From Lutimonas vermicola (lineage in GTDB: Bacteria > Bacteroidota > Bacteroidia > Flavobacteriales > Flavobacteriaceae): 64,000 nt of DNA. Under the pieces are notes generated by a model. It made no database searches. It had not been told where the DNA came from and saw nothing but the letters and a program-made list of their open reading frames with translations. Made by a program: the position numbers and the translations under genes. This document shows positions 37,165 to 45,751 of this stretch, piece after piece. Every line of letters starts with the position of its first letter. The first letter of the stretch is position 1. The stretch is from the NCBI RefSeq assembly GCF_038433205.1, contig NZ_JBCDNA010000003.1, positions 620,001 to 684,000 on the forward strand, read 5' to 3'.

Positions 37165-37800
37165 ATGGTATTATTAGGGAAAGAACTCGTATTTCCGCCT
37201 GTGGAATCTGCAAGCCCCGAGGGTATTCTTGCCTTCGGTGGCGACCTCCGTCCTGAAAGATTGATTCTTGCCTACCGATCGGGAATCTTCCCCTGGTACA
37301 ATGAAGGAGAGCCTATTATCTGGTATAGCCCGGCTGAAAGAATGGTATTATTTCCGGATGAACTCCATATCTCGCACAGCATGCGAAAAGTGATGCGTGA
37401 CCATGAATTTGATCTAACCTGGAACACGGCTTTTAAACAGGTTATTGATCAATGCCAGAAAAGCCCCAGAAACGATCAGCTAGGGACCTGGATCACTGAA
37501 GACATGAAAAATGCCTATATCAAGCTGCATGAACTGGGCTTTGCCAAATCTGTTGAGGTATGGAAGGGTAAAGAATTGGTGGGAGGCCTTTATGGCATAG
37601 ATCTGGGACATATATTCTGTGGAGAAAGTATGTTCAGTAAAGTGAGCAATACCTCAAAACTGGCTTTTATTCATTTGGTTAAGGAGCTTCAGGAAAAAAA
37701 GTATAAGCTGATCGATTGTCAGGTGTATAACGAACATTTGGAGAGCCTTGGGGCGAGGGAAATTTCGAGGAAGGAGTTTGTGAGGATGCTTAAGGCTTAA
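37165..37800 (+). CDS. aat: Leucyl/phenylalanyl-tRNA--protein transferase
   Basis: A 211-residue enzyme of the bacterial N-end rule pathway that adds Leu or Phe from tRNA to proteins with N-terminal Arg or Lys. Diagnostic segments are FPPVESASPEGILAFGGDL, LILAYRSGIFPWYNEGEPI, WYSPAERMVLFP, TWITEDMKNAYIKLHELGFA, GGLYGIDLGHIFCGESMFS and IDCQVYNEHLESLGA. Normal length. It sits immediately after a strong terminator, so it needs readthrough or a promoter inside the terminator region. Confidence 0.95.
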   Translation: MVLLGKELVFPPVESASPEGILAFGGDLRPERLILAYRSGIFPWYNEGEPIIWYSPAERMVLFPDELHISHSMRKVMRDHEFDLTWNTAFKQVIDQCQKSPRNDQLGTWITEDMKNAYIKLHELGFAKSVEVWKGKELVGGLYGIDLGHIFCGESMFSKVSNTSKLAFIHLVKELQEKKYKLIDCQVYNEHLESLGAREISRKEFVRMLKA

Positions 37801-37973
37801 GTGTTAAGGACTAAGGCTTAAGTGAGAAGTGAGAAGTGAGAAGTGAGAGGGGAGAAGGGATTGGAGATTTTAGAATGAAGATTGAAGATTTTTGAAGCTG
37901 GTTGAATTTCGAATATTGAACAAGGAACTTCAAATTTCGAACTGATTCTATTTAACCAAAATTTTACTTTGAC

Positions 37974-37998
37974 CGAATCTTTTACGTCAGTGTAGTTT
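37974..37998 (+). repeat. 25-nt repeat, copy 2 (copy 1 at 34153-34177)
   Basis: Identical over 25 nt to the copy inside the MITE-like element 3.8 kb upstream, same orientation. Confidence 0.8.
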
Positions 37999-38343
37999 TA
38001 AAGCAGAATTAATAATTAAATGGTAGCACTGCACCCAGCAATAATGAACGAAGCAACGGAAGTGCTTTCACGCTGAAAGCGGGAAAAGGCATGTAGTTGC
38101 GGGAGAGAATGGTGCGCAGCAACTGCGAAGCATATCACGAATACTTAATCCAATAGAAAAGGGATGAGTAATTGCCTTGTGCAGTGAAGGCGGTTTTTGG
38201 TTCTTTTTGGCGCGTCAAAAAAGAACAAATAATACTATTTTACGAATCTTTATTCTTAAACAAACACATTATCCATCAGGGCAGAAGAAGAAAGAATATA
38301 ATATCATAGAATTTTAAGGTAAACCATATCAGGGAAGCACAAA

Positions 38344-38431
38344 AATCTGAAATCTGAAATCTCCAATCTGAAATCCAAAATCTTCAATCTAAAATCTTCA
38401 ATCTGAAATCTAAAATCTCCAATCTCCAATC
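38344..38431 (+). repeat. Imperfect tandem heptanucleotide array (about 12 units of AATCTNN)
   Basis: Twelve consecutive 7-nt units, nearly all beginning AATCT, vary at the last two positions (GA, CC, TC, AA); the fifth unit is AATCCAA. The array ends 33 nt before the MazG-like start codon. It might alter promoter spacing if it changes length, but it may simply be a neutral repeat. Confidence 0.85.
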
Positions 38432-38464
38432 AAAAAACTATATTTGTTGCTGTAAACACTAGTT

Positions 38465-38791
38465 ATGGACATAAAGAATGCTCAATTGGAAGTTGATCAG
38501 TGGATCAAACAGCACGGCGTAAGGTATTTTAATGAATTGACCAATATGGCGCAGCTTACTGAGGAGGTTGGCGAAGTGGCCCGTATCATTGCCAGGCGCT
38601 ATGGCGAACAAAGCGAGAAAGAGAGCGATAAGAACAAAGACCTGGGCGAAGAATTGGCGGATGTGCTATTTGTATTGCTGTGTTTGGCGAATCAAACCGG
38701 AATAGACCTGCAGGACTCTTTTGACAAAAAGCTTGACCTGAAAACAAAAAGGGACCATGACAGGCATCACAGTAACAAAAAACTAAAATAG
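38465..38791 (+). CDS. MazG-like nucleotide pyrophosphohydrolase
   Basis: A 108-residue all-alpha NTP pyrophosphatase. The metal-binding EExxE part is LTEEVGEVARII and the second acidic motif is LGEELADVLFVLL. The tail LKTKRDHDRHH is typical of the short family in Bacteroidota. It should hydrolyse non-canonical or excess (d)NTPs to monophosphates. It begins a run of genes leading to aroA with 1-nt gaps. Confidence 0.88.
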   Translation: MDIKNAQLEVDQWIKQHGVRYFNELTNMAQLTEEVGEVARIIARRYGEQSEKESDKNKDLGEELADVLFVLLCLANQTGIDLQDSFDKKLDLKTKRDHDRHHSNKKLK

Positions 38792-38792
38792 C

Positions 38793-39029
38793 ATGAAAAA
38801 GAGTTTTAAAGACTGGTCCTTTGTACAAACTTTTTTAGTCATCGCCCTAATATTTCTCGTCATTGTAATTCTTCTTGAATTTTTATATGGCCTTACACGG
38901 GTGTCATTTGACGAAGCATTGGCCGGGTTGACCAATCCAAAATACCTCATTCGTAAACTGGCCGGATCAGCGATCTATGCCTTGATCATGACTTTTTATT
39001 TTAAACGAAAGCGAAAAAAAACTGCATAA
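38793..39029 (+). CDS. Small membrane protein, unknown
   Basis: A 78-residue protein with two hydrophobic segments (about residues 11-33 and 56-70) and a basic tail KRKRKKTA, so both ends are probably cytoplasmic. The one-nucleotide gaps on both sides link it to the MazG-like gene and aroA in one operon. No family is recognised. Confidence 0.65.
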   Translation: MKKSFKDWSFVQTFLVIALIFLVIVILLEFLYGLTRVSFDEALAGLTNPKYLIRKLAGSAIYALIMTFYFKRKRKKTA

Positions 39030-39030
39030 A

Positions 39031-40239
39031 TTGATCAAAAAACTAGCACATCATACAGGGCGTATAGCGGGAAAAGTAAATATTTCAGGTTCAAAAAGTG
39101 AATCTAACCGCTTGCTTATTTTACAAAGTGCATTTCCAAACCTGAGTCTGAAAAATTTATCAAATTCGGATGATACCAGGTATTTGGCCAAAGCTTTAAA
39201 AGGAAATGAGAAGCTTGTCGACATCAGTCACGCAGGTACTGCCATGCGATTCTTGACTGCCTTTTTTGCGGCCCAACAAGAAAGGGAAGTGATTCTTACA
39301 GGCTCGCAAAGAATGCAGAATCGACCGATCAGCATCCTTGTGGATGCCTTACGCTCTTTAGGAGCGGATATCAGTTATGAAAAAAAAGAAGGCTATCCGC
39401 CGCTAAAAATAAGGGGGAAGAAAATTGACGAAACAAGGGTTCGCATTCAGGGCAATGTAAGCAGTCAGTATATTTCAGCCTTGTTATTAATGGCACCCGG
39501 CTTGCCTCATGGATTGGAAATTGAACTAACGGGCAAGGTAACTTCGGTTCCCTATATCAAAATGACGCTGGCTTTGCTCGGTGATATTGGCGTTGCTTAT
39601 TCATGGGAAGATAATTTGATCACTATAGCGCCCAAGCCGCAAATTCAGGACCGTGTGATTACAGTGGAATCCGATTGGAGTTCAGCTTCGTATTTTTACA
39701 GTCTTGTGGCCCTTAGTGAAGCGGGAAAAGTAACCTTGAGCTCCTATAAAAAGAATAGTTTGCAGGGGGACAGTTCTTTGGTCGATATTTACAAACATTT
39801 TGGGGTAAGGACCTATTTTGAAAATGACAGTATCACCCTGGAAAAGGAAAAGACCCAGCTCCTTCCGCTGGAACTGGACCTCAGTGACTCCCCGGATCTT
39901 GCCCAAACCATAGCAGTAAGCTGTTTTGGCCTGGGAATTGCATGTGACCTGACGGGTTTACATACCCTGAAAATAAAGGAAACAGATCGTTTAGTAGCCT
40001 TGCAACAGGAATTGGAAAAATTGGGTGCGGATATCAGCGTGACCGAAAAGAGCTTACATCTTAAAGCAGGATCGTCGATCAATAAGGATATACTGATTAA
40101 AACCTACGATGATCATAGGATGGCCATGGCTTTTGCTCCTTTGGCACTTAAGGTTCCAATTCAGATTGATGATGCCGAAGTAGTAAGCAAGTCATATACT
40201 GACTTTTGGGCCGATTTTGAATCGGTATTGGTTGATTAA
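39031..40239 (+). CDS. aroA: 3-phosphoshikimate 1-carboxyvinyltransferase (EPSP synthase)
   Basis: A 402-residue EPSP synthase from a TTG start at 39031. It catalyses PEP plus shikimate-3-phosphate to EPSP in aromatic amino acid synthesis. Key motifs are ISGSKSESNRLLIL (substrate-binding Lys/Ser/Arg), HAGTAMRFLTAF, LTGSQRMQNRPI, NVSSQYISALLLMAP, KETDRLVALQQEL and YDDHRMAMAFAPLAL. The motif order is complete, and its length is slightly shorter than the usual 420-430. The first motif reads HAGTAMRF rather than the common NAGTAMRP, so it resembles the divergent Bacteroidota group. Confidence 0.95.
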   Translation: MIKKLAHHTGRIAGKVNISGSKSESNRLLILQSAFPNLSLKNLSNSDDTRYLAKALKGNEKLVDISHAGTAMRFLTAFFAAQQEREVILTGSQRMQNRPISILVDALRSLGADISYEKKEGYPPLKIRGKKIDETRVRIQGNVSSQYISALLLMAPGLPHGLEIELTGKVTSVPYIKMTLALLGDIGVAYSWEDNLITIAPKPQIQDRVITVESDWSSASYFYSLVALSEAGKVTLSSYKKNSLQGDSSLVDIYKHFGVRTYFENDSITLEKEKTQLLPLELDLSDSPDLAQTIAVSCFGLGIACDLTGLHTLKIKETDRLVALQQELEKLGADISVTEKSLHLKAGSSINKDILIKTYDDHRMAMAFAPLALKVPIQIDDAEVVSKSYTDFWADFESVLVD

Positions 40240-40282
40240 CGAATTGACTTGTGTGTTATCAAAATAAATAAAAACGAGTTTT

Positions 40283-41113
40283 ATGGAAAGCATTCAGAAA
40301 TTTTTAGAATTTGAACTACTTCACATAGGTACCTATGTGATTTCAGTGTTTACCATTGTAAGAATAGTGATAATCATCCTCACTGCTGCCATTTTACTAT
40401 GGGTCATCAAAAAGACCCTGATGAGAAAACAAGTGGTCAAAAAATTTGATACAGGTACTGCTTATGCCATTTATCAGATCATCAAGTATTTTATTTGGGT
40501 GATCGCTTTTGGATTAATTCTTGAGAGTATTGGAATCCGTGTAACTGTTTTGATTGCAGGTTCGGCGGCGTTACTGGTGGGTGTTGGTTTGGGCTTACAG
40601 CAAACTTTTAACGACGTTATTTCGGGAGTTATCCTACTATCAGAAAGATCCATTAAAATAGATGATATCCTTGAGATTGACGGGGATATTGTAAAGATAC
40701 AGGACATCGGTCTCAGAACGTCCAAAGGATTAAACCGCGATCAGATTTCCATTATTATCCCTAATTCTCTGATCACGACCAATAAAGTGATCAATTGGAG
40801 CCATCAGACCAGGCACAATCGCTTTAGAATAAATGTAGGTGTTGCATACGGGTCTGATGTTGACCTGGTATCAGAAGTGCTTAAAAGCAGTGCTTTGGAA
40901 AACAAAAACGTAGATCAAATAGACGGGGTTGAGGTGCAGTTGTTGGATTTTGCTGATTCCTCCCTCAATTTTCAGTTGTTGTTTTACAGTGATGAAATTT
41001 TTAGAATAGAAAGGATCAAAAGCGACATCAGAAAGGTCATTGCAAGAAAATTTAAGGAGAACAACATCGTGATTCCGTTCCCTCAAAGAGATCTGCATAT
41101 CAAAAAGGACTAA
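40283..41113 (+). CDS. MscS-type mechanosensitive channel
   Basis: A 276-residue small MscS protein. It has three membrane segments (about 20-45, 62-82, 88-118), the third being the glycine/alanine-rich pore helix LIAGSAALLVGVGLGLQQTFND. The cytoplasmic beta-domain follows with LSERSIKIDDILEID, IIIPNSLITTNKVINWS and a C-terminal IVIPFPQRDLHI. It should release solutes on hypo-osmotic shock. It is 43 nt downstream of aroA and convergent with the SDR gene. Confidence 0.92.
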   Translation: MESIQKFLEFELLHIGTYVISVFTIVRIVIIILTAAILLWVIKKTLMRKQVVKKFDTGTAYAIYQIIKYFIWVIAFGLILESIGIRVTVLIAGSAALLVGVGLGLQQTFNDVISGVILLSERSIKIDDILEIDGDIVKIQDIGLRTSKGLNRDQISIIIPNSLITTNKVINWSHQTRHNRFRINVGVAYGSDVDLVSEVLKSSALENKNVDQIDGVEVQLLDFADSSLNFQLLFYSDEIFRIERIKSDIRKVIARKFKENNIVIPFPQRDLHIKKD

Positions 41114-41128
41114 ACCTTGTTGGTAAAA

Positions 41129-41923
41129 TCACAATATACCCGGCACAGAACCTCCATCGACTTTAATGGCAGCTCCGTTTGTGGCAGCACTCAAGGGGCT
41201 GGCTAAAAAAAGTGCCATATCTGCTATTTCTTTGGGTTGGGCGAAGCGCTGAAGAAGACTGGTTGTTCTGGTTTGTTTAAAAAATTCCATGGCCACTTCC
41301 TTCTCTGTTTTGTTTTCCAATCTCGCCCTGTCGCTTAAAAATTTAACCGCGCCTTCGGTTAAAGTAGATCCAGGAATCAGTGAATTCACGGTGACTTTAG
41401 TGCCTTTGGTGGTTTGGGCCAGGCCCCTCGATAGTGTCAACAACGCGGCTTTTGTGGCACTGTAGGCAATGAGGTCTTCAGGAACCAGTTGGGCACATTC
41501 ACTCGAAACAAAGAGAATTCTACCCCAGTTTTTGTCAAGCATTTTAGGCAAAAAATATCTTGATAATTTCACGGCGCTCATCACATTGACCCGGAACATT
41601 TCCAACCAGTCCGAATCGCTTGTTTCCTCAAAACTTTTAGAGGCAAAAATCCCTACATTATTAACGAGAATATCGACACGGTCAAGCTGCTGTTTGATTT
41701 GATCGATTGCTTTAGGATCATTAAAATCAGCGACAATTCCCGAAACCGAAGCCGTGGATACAGATTGCTTTAACTTTGAAATGGCTGCCCTTAATCTGTC
41801 GCCACTTCTGCCGTTAATGACTACTTCGGCACCTTCGTCCAAAAACCCCTGGGCCATGGCAAAACCTATGCCAGACGTCGAACCTGAAATAAATACCTTT
41901 TTATGCTTAAGTTGTAATTCCAT
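41129..41923 (-). CDS. SDR-family oxidoreductase
   Basis: A 264-residue classical short-chain dehydrogenase with VFISGSTSGIGFAMA (TGxxxGxG-type loop), VDILVNNVGIFA, catalytic Ser near VSSECAQL, and AYSATKAALLTLSRGLA with Tyr and Lys. The C-terminal VDGGSVPGI is typical. It likely oxidises or reduces a small alcohol or ketone. It begins 1 nt after the symporter stop and is the last gene of an operon with PhyH and SSS genes, so its substrate is probably linked to theirs. Confidence 0.9.
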   Translation of the reverse strand: MELQLKHKKVFISGSTSGIGFAMAQGFLDEGAEVVINGRSGDRLRAAISKLKQSVSTASVSGIVADFNDPKAIDQIKQQLDRVDILVNNVGIFASKSFEETSDSDWLEMFRVNVMSAVKLSRYFLPKMLDKNWGRILFVSSECAQLVPEDLIAYSATKAALLTLSRGLAQTTKGTKVTVNSLIPGSTLTEGAVKFLSDRARLENKTEKEVAMEFFKQTRTTSLLQRFAQPKEIADMALFLASPLSAATNGAAIKVDGGSVPGIL

Positions 41924-41924
41924 A

Positions 41925-43613
41925 TTAATTGATTATTCCCAAGGGGCTGAATACGATCCAGAGCAGCAAAACACAGGCAATTAGAATTAGCGTGAGTACT
42001 GTATCGGTAGACCATTTGAATTTAACATTCAATTCATTTTTACTAAAAGTCACCAGTTTTAGGAGTTCTTCTTTTTTAGGAGTTCCCCATTTGCTAAAAA
42101 GCATGAGTACCAAAACGCTAAAAATAAATAAAAAGATAGCATAATGCAGAAAGTTGATGTCGAGCATCAATTGCAATAAACTGCCTGATTTAATTTCCAG
42201 GAGGCCTTCCTTGCTCATATATTCGGTAAACAGGCGTAGCATCCCCAGGGCAAACCCAGACCATAAAGCGATGATGGCACCTCTGGCATTGATCCATTTA
42301 AAAAACAGCCCAAAAAGAAAAACAGCAGCGATAGGCGGTGAGATATAGGCCTGTACACTTTGCAAGTAATGGAACAGTCCTCCGCCCATTAGGGTTTTCA
42401 TAAAAGGAATCCATATAAAACTGGCGATTACCAAAATAAGCGTTGCCACTTGACCTACCCAGACAAGTTCTTTTTCACTGGCGCCAGGCTTATATTGTTT
42501 GTAAAAATCAAAAGTGATCAAAGTCGAAGAAGAATTAAAGGCCGAAGACAGGGAACTCATCAGGGCAGCAAGTAATCCTGAAATAGCCAGGCCTTTCAGA
42601 CCAATCGGTAAAAAGTTATTGATCATGGCAGGTAAGGCATGATCGGGATTTTCAAGCGAAAAGCTGAGCATTCCTTTCTGAGCCAATGCATAGGCTATGA
42701 CTCCCGGGATAAAAAATATAAAGACAGGAAGCAGTTTCAGGAAGCCTGCAAAAAGGGAACCTTTTCGGGCATTACTGATGTCTTTAGCCGATAAGGTACG
42801 TTGCACGATAAACTGATCGGTACACCAATACCAGACCCCTAAAATCGGAGCGCCAAAAAGCATGCCTGTCCAAGGATAGGAGCTGTCGTCAGCCGGTCTC
42901 CATAAATTAAAGAAACTTTCTACCGGAGGATTTTCAGGCTTGGTTGCCGCCTGGGCAATGGTATCAAGCATGGAATCCCAGCCTCCTATCTGCATCAAAC
43001 CAAAATAGGTTACGGCGCCCGTTCCTGCCAAGAGAATAAAGGTCTGGATCATATCGGTATAGATGACTGCCTTTAGGCCCCCAAGCACGGTATAGAAACC
43101 TGTGGCCACTATGGTGATGATGGCTCCGGTCCAAAAGGAAATGCCCATGGTCTCAAAAACCAGGGCACCGGCAAAGATGATCAGTGAGATCTTGGTAATG
43201 ACATAGGCAAGAATTGAAACTACCGAGAGATAATTCCTGCATGCTTTGGAATATCTGATTTCGAGAAATTCGGGCATGGTATACACACCCGATCTAAGGT
43301 AGAAGGGTACAAATACCCAGCCTAAGAGTATCAACATAAGGGCAGCGATGATCTCAAAATTAGCCTGAGGCATTTCGGCCCTGGCCCCTGCACCCGAGAC
43401 GCCGATGATGATCTCAGAACCTATATTTGAGGCGAACAAGGAGGCGCCGATAACGAACCAGCCGGCACTTTTACCTGCCAGAAAATAGTCCTTGGAATCC
43501 CTCTCGCCTTTATTTTTACCACTTCCCCTGGATACCCACCAGGCGATCCATAATATAAGAGCAAAATAAAGGAGAATGATGCCCAGATCAACAAAGTGCA
43601 GGTTTCCCAACAT
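41925..43613 (-). CDS. Sodium:solute symporter (SSS family)
   Basis: A 562-residue membrane protein with about 14 segments. SSS signatures include DYFLAGKSAGWFVIGASLFASNIGSE near the N-terminus (the sodium-site region), GARAEMPQANFE, YSKACRNYLSVVSI, and SSLSSAFNSSSTLITFDFYKQY in the middle. The closest look is to the SGLT-like sugar or solute group in Bacteroidota. It would import an unknown nutrient with sodium. It lies between the PhyH gene (70-nt gap) and the SDR gene in one operon. Confidence 0.92.
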   Translation of the reverse strand: MLGNLHFVDLGIILLYFALILWIAWWVSRGSGKNKGERDSKDYFLAGKSAGWFVIGASLFASNIGSEIIIGVSGAGARAEMPQANFEIIAALMLILLGWVFVPFYLRSGVYTMPEFLEIRYSKACRNYLSVVSILAYVITKISLIIFAGALVFETMGISFWTGAIITIVATGFYTVLGGLKAVIYTDMIQTFILLAGTGAVTYFGLMQIGGWDSMLDTIAQAATKPENPPVESFFNLWRPADDSSYPWTGMLFGAPILGVWYWCTDQFIVQRTLSAKDISNARKGSLFAGFLKLLPVFIFFIPGVIAYALAQKGMLSFSLENPDHALPAMINNFLPIGLKGLAISGLLAALMSSLSSAFNSSSTLITFDFYKQYKPGASEKELVWVGQVATLILVIASFIWIPFMKTLMGGGLFHYLQSVQAYISPPIAAVFLFGLFFKWINARGAIIALWSGFALGMLRLFTEYMSKEGLLEIKSGSLLQLMLDINFLHYAIFLFIFSVLVLMLFSKWGTPKKEELLKLVTFSKNELNVKFKWSTDTVLTLILIACVLLLWIVFSPLGIIN

Positions 43614-43683
43614 GAATGAGGTTTTAAAAGTTTGGTTCAGTGTATGTTAAAGTAAATGTAGGAATTATTTATGAATTTATCTC

Positions 43684-44667
43684 CTACCAGTTTTTCAGTC
43701 CCAGCAACTTTTCACCTAATTCATTTAATTCAGCACGCTCGTATTTTAGCTGTTCAAAATTCCTTGGATCACCCGGGAAAGCGTAACCACTGGGTGCAAT
43801 TCTGTTTTTCCAGGAATTGATTCGCCATTGTCTTAATTCCTCATTTTCTTCCTCTGCGGGCATCATAGAAATATACTGAGCGATTCTCACCTTGTCTTTT
43901 GAGTGATTTGGCCTGATCCCGTGTGGTTCTGTACTGTTAAAGATTAATAGATCTCCGGCATTGAGTTTCACTTTAACGATGTGTTCTTGCAAATTGCTTA
44001 CATCGGGTTTAAAATGATCCCTGTCTTCGGGCTGGCTGAGTTTCCAGCTGTCATAATTTCTATACAACCATGGAATACATTGAAAACCACCCATTTCTTC
44101 GTCATTCTGATCAGCGAGGGCCAAAACGCCCTGAACATTTTGAGGCTTGGTTTCGGGATCATAATCCCAATGAATAAATCCTTTGTATTCATACCCCGGC
44201 CTGATTGGAAAGTTCAGGTTGGCGCGATCTATCGTGACCCAAAGTTTATCGGTACCCCAGATATCGGTAAAGGCCTCATAAACTCTTTGATTTTGCCTGT
44301 TGTTCCAAAGTGCCTGATTGTTGTATACCTCTACCATCCCTGTTCCGGCAAGTTCTTTCATTTCAATCTCGGCCCGTGGAGCCTCATACCAGGTGTCAGG
44401 ATCATTTTTATCTTTTTCTTCAAATTCCCAGAGAAAATCAGCAGTTTGCGTGGCTTGCTCTTTTGAAACGGCATTTCTGATGATTACATAACCGTTTTCA
44501 AGCCAGAATTCCCAGTCCGCCTCAGAAAGTACTTTAAGGGGCCTGCCATTTGAACGGTCATTTAATTTTTGAACACTGCTTGTAGCGGTAGATGGATTGC
44601 CTGGAATCTCTTTGTGATTTTGATTAGGGCTCTCCCTTTCATTGATTTTTTCGTTTTGATACTGCAT
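43684..44667 (-). CDS. Phytanoyl-CoA dioxygenase (PhyH) family oxygenase
   Basis: A 327-residue Fe(II)/2-oxoglutarate dioxygenase. The metal triad is visible as HWDYD (His166, Asp168) and EPHGIRPNHS (His249), with a basic residue about ten positions later for 2-oxoglutarate. The first 45 residues are polar and unusual for the family. It probably hydroxylates a small molecule taken up by the neighbouring symporter. The start is preceded by an exact TAnnTTTG box on the minus strand. The AraC-type regulator is transcribed away from it. Confidence 0.88.
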   Translation of the reverse strand: MQYQNEKINERESPNQNHKEIPGNPSTATSSVQKLNDRSNGRPLKVLSEADWEFWLENGYVIIRNAVSKEQATQTADFLWEFEEKDKNDPDTWYEAPRAEIEMKELAGTGMVEVYNNQALWNNRQNQRVYEAFTDIWGTDKLWVTIDRANLNFPIRPGYEYKGFIHWDYDPETKPQNVQGVLALADQNDEEMGGFQCIPWLYRNYDSWKLSQPEDRDHFKPDVSNLQEHIVKVKLNAGDLLIFNSTEPHGIRPNHSKDKVRIAQYISMMPAEEENEELRQWRINSWKNRIAPSGYAFPGDPRNFEQLKYERAELNELGEKLLGLKNW

Positions 44668-44706
44668 AAGTCATCCTTTTTAAGTTTCACATCATCGTTA
44701 ATATGT

Positions 44707-44714
44707 CAAAGATA
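44707..44714 (-). promoter_or_regulatory. Candidate -7 box for the PhyH operon
   Basis: On the minus strand this reads TATCTTTG, an exact TAnnTTTG match, 40 nt before the PhyH start. No good -33 box accompanies it, consistent with a promoter that needs an activator such as the divergent AraC protein (inference). Confidence 0.45.
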
Positions 44715-44823
44715 TACTCAGATAATTTATATGGCTACGCCTATAATGATTCTAATTTGAACTATATTAACATTTTTAGTAGAATGAATATTGATATTAG
44801 TGAATAATGTTTAAATTACGGTT

Positions 44824-45669
44824 ATGAAAACCGAATTGGAACATATTAATCCTGAAAAGGGAAGTTCGATTAGCCTTATGGTAAACCCGGATTTAAGCGA
44901 TTTTTTCTTTTGGCACTTCCATCCCGAATACGAATTGGTTTTTATCGAAGGTGCCGACGGGAACCGGCATGTAGGAAATCATATTTCCCGATTCAAGGGC
45001 AGCGATCTGGTGTTGATTGGATCTTACATTCCCCATCTGAATTTTGACTATGGTATCAAAACACCCTATGAAAAGATCGTTGTCCATATACAACCTGAAT
45101 TTTTAAAAACAGCTTTTACCACGACACCGGAACTTTTTCCAATTCATGAACTCATGATGCTATCCAGACATGGAATCGCATTTGGAGAAGAGACCAAGAC
45201 TCGTATTGGTGAGAGGTTAAAAAAACTGAACGGGCTAAACAGGTTTGAACAGTTTTTAGACTTGCTAGACATACTTCATATCCTGGCGGAGGCAGATGAT
45301 AAAATCATATTACACCCTGAGCCGGTCAAAAATCAATTTAATACCAAGGACAAAGATCGCTTGGATAAAATTCATGCCTTTATCGACGAGCATTACCAAA
45401 GAAAGATTGATATAGATGAAGTCGCTGATCTAAGCCATTTATCCAAGCCTGCGTTCTGCCGTTATTTTAAGAAGATGACCCGGCTTACTTTTACGCAATT
45501 CGTGAACCATTACCGTATTGATAAATCAAAAAAACTTTTGCTTTCCGGAAAGAATGTTACAGAAACTTGTTATTCGAGTGGGTTTGAGAGTTTGTCTTAT
45601 TTTAACCGGACCTTTAAAAAGATCACTGGAATGAACCCCATTTCTTTTCGCTCAAGGTATCAAACCTGA
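44824..45669 (+). CDS. AraC-family transcriptional regulator
   Basis: A 281-residue regulator. It has an N-terminal cupin-like sensing domain (FFWHFHPEYELVFIEG, RFKGSDLVLIGSYIPH) and a C-terminal double helix-turn-helix: IDIDEVADLSHLSKPAFCRYFKK and VTETCYSSGFESLSYFNRTFKK. It probably binds a small effector and controls the divergent PhyH-symporter-SDR operon across the 156-nt shared promoter region. The effector may be the imported compound. Confidence 0.92.
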   Translation: MKTELEHINPEKGSSISLMVNPDLSDFFFWHFHPEYELVFIEGADGNRHVGNHISRFKGSDLVLIGSYIPHLNFDYGIKTPYEKIVVHIQPEFLKTAFTTTPELFPIHELMMLSRHGIAFGEETKTRIGERLKKLNGLNRFEQFLDLLDILHILAEADDKIILHPEPVKNQFNTKDKDRLDKIHAFIDEHYQRKIDIDEVADLSHLSKPAFCRYFKKMTRLTFTQFVNHYRIDKSKKLLLSGKNVTETCYSSGFESLSYFNRTFKKITGMNPISFRSRYQT

Positions 45670-45680
45670 GGGTATGGGAA

Positions 45681-45736
45681 GTGAGGTGATCAGCTCCCAT
45701 CGCCTCGGAGCTGATCACCTCACCTCCGAGGCGATG
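45681..45736. other. Two interlocking inverted repeats (pseudoknot-capable) between convergent genes
   Basis: A 16-bp perfect inverted repeat (45681-45696 with 45708-45723) has a second perfect 13-bp pair interlocked with it: 45698-45710 in and beyond its loop pairs with 45724-45736. The arms overlap by three bases, so a single RNA could form a pseudoknot or either hairpin alternately. There is no T-run, so it is not a classical terminator, though it could end both converging transcripts. Confidence 0.7.
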
Positions 45737-45751
45737 AGAGTTCTAAATCAA

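Larger units (their letters stand above)
37801..38464. other. Repeat-rich gene-free stretch of 664 nt
   Basis: Four tandem heptamers GTGAGA(A/G) lie at 37822-37849. A GAATTTCGAATATTGAAC-type repeat lies at 37905-37944, and the second copy of the 25-nt repeat at 37974-37998. A T-rich block at 38192-38230 resembles the right part of the MITE-like element at 34270-34320. A long run of imperfect heptamers ends the gap. I see no gene. The stretch looks like a graveyard of short repeats of the sort common between flavobacterial genes. Confidence 0.6.

Noticed and set aside
38344..38431. CRISPR array
   Set aside because: The units are 7 nt without spacers, and there are no cas genes.
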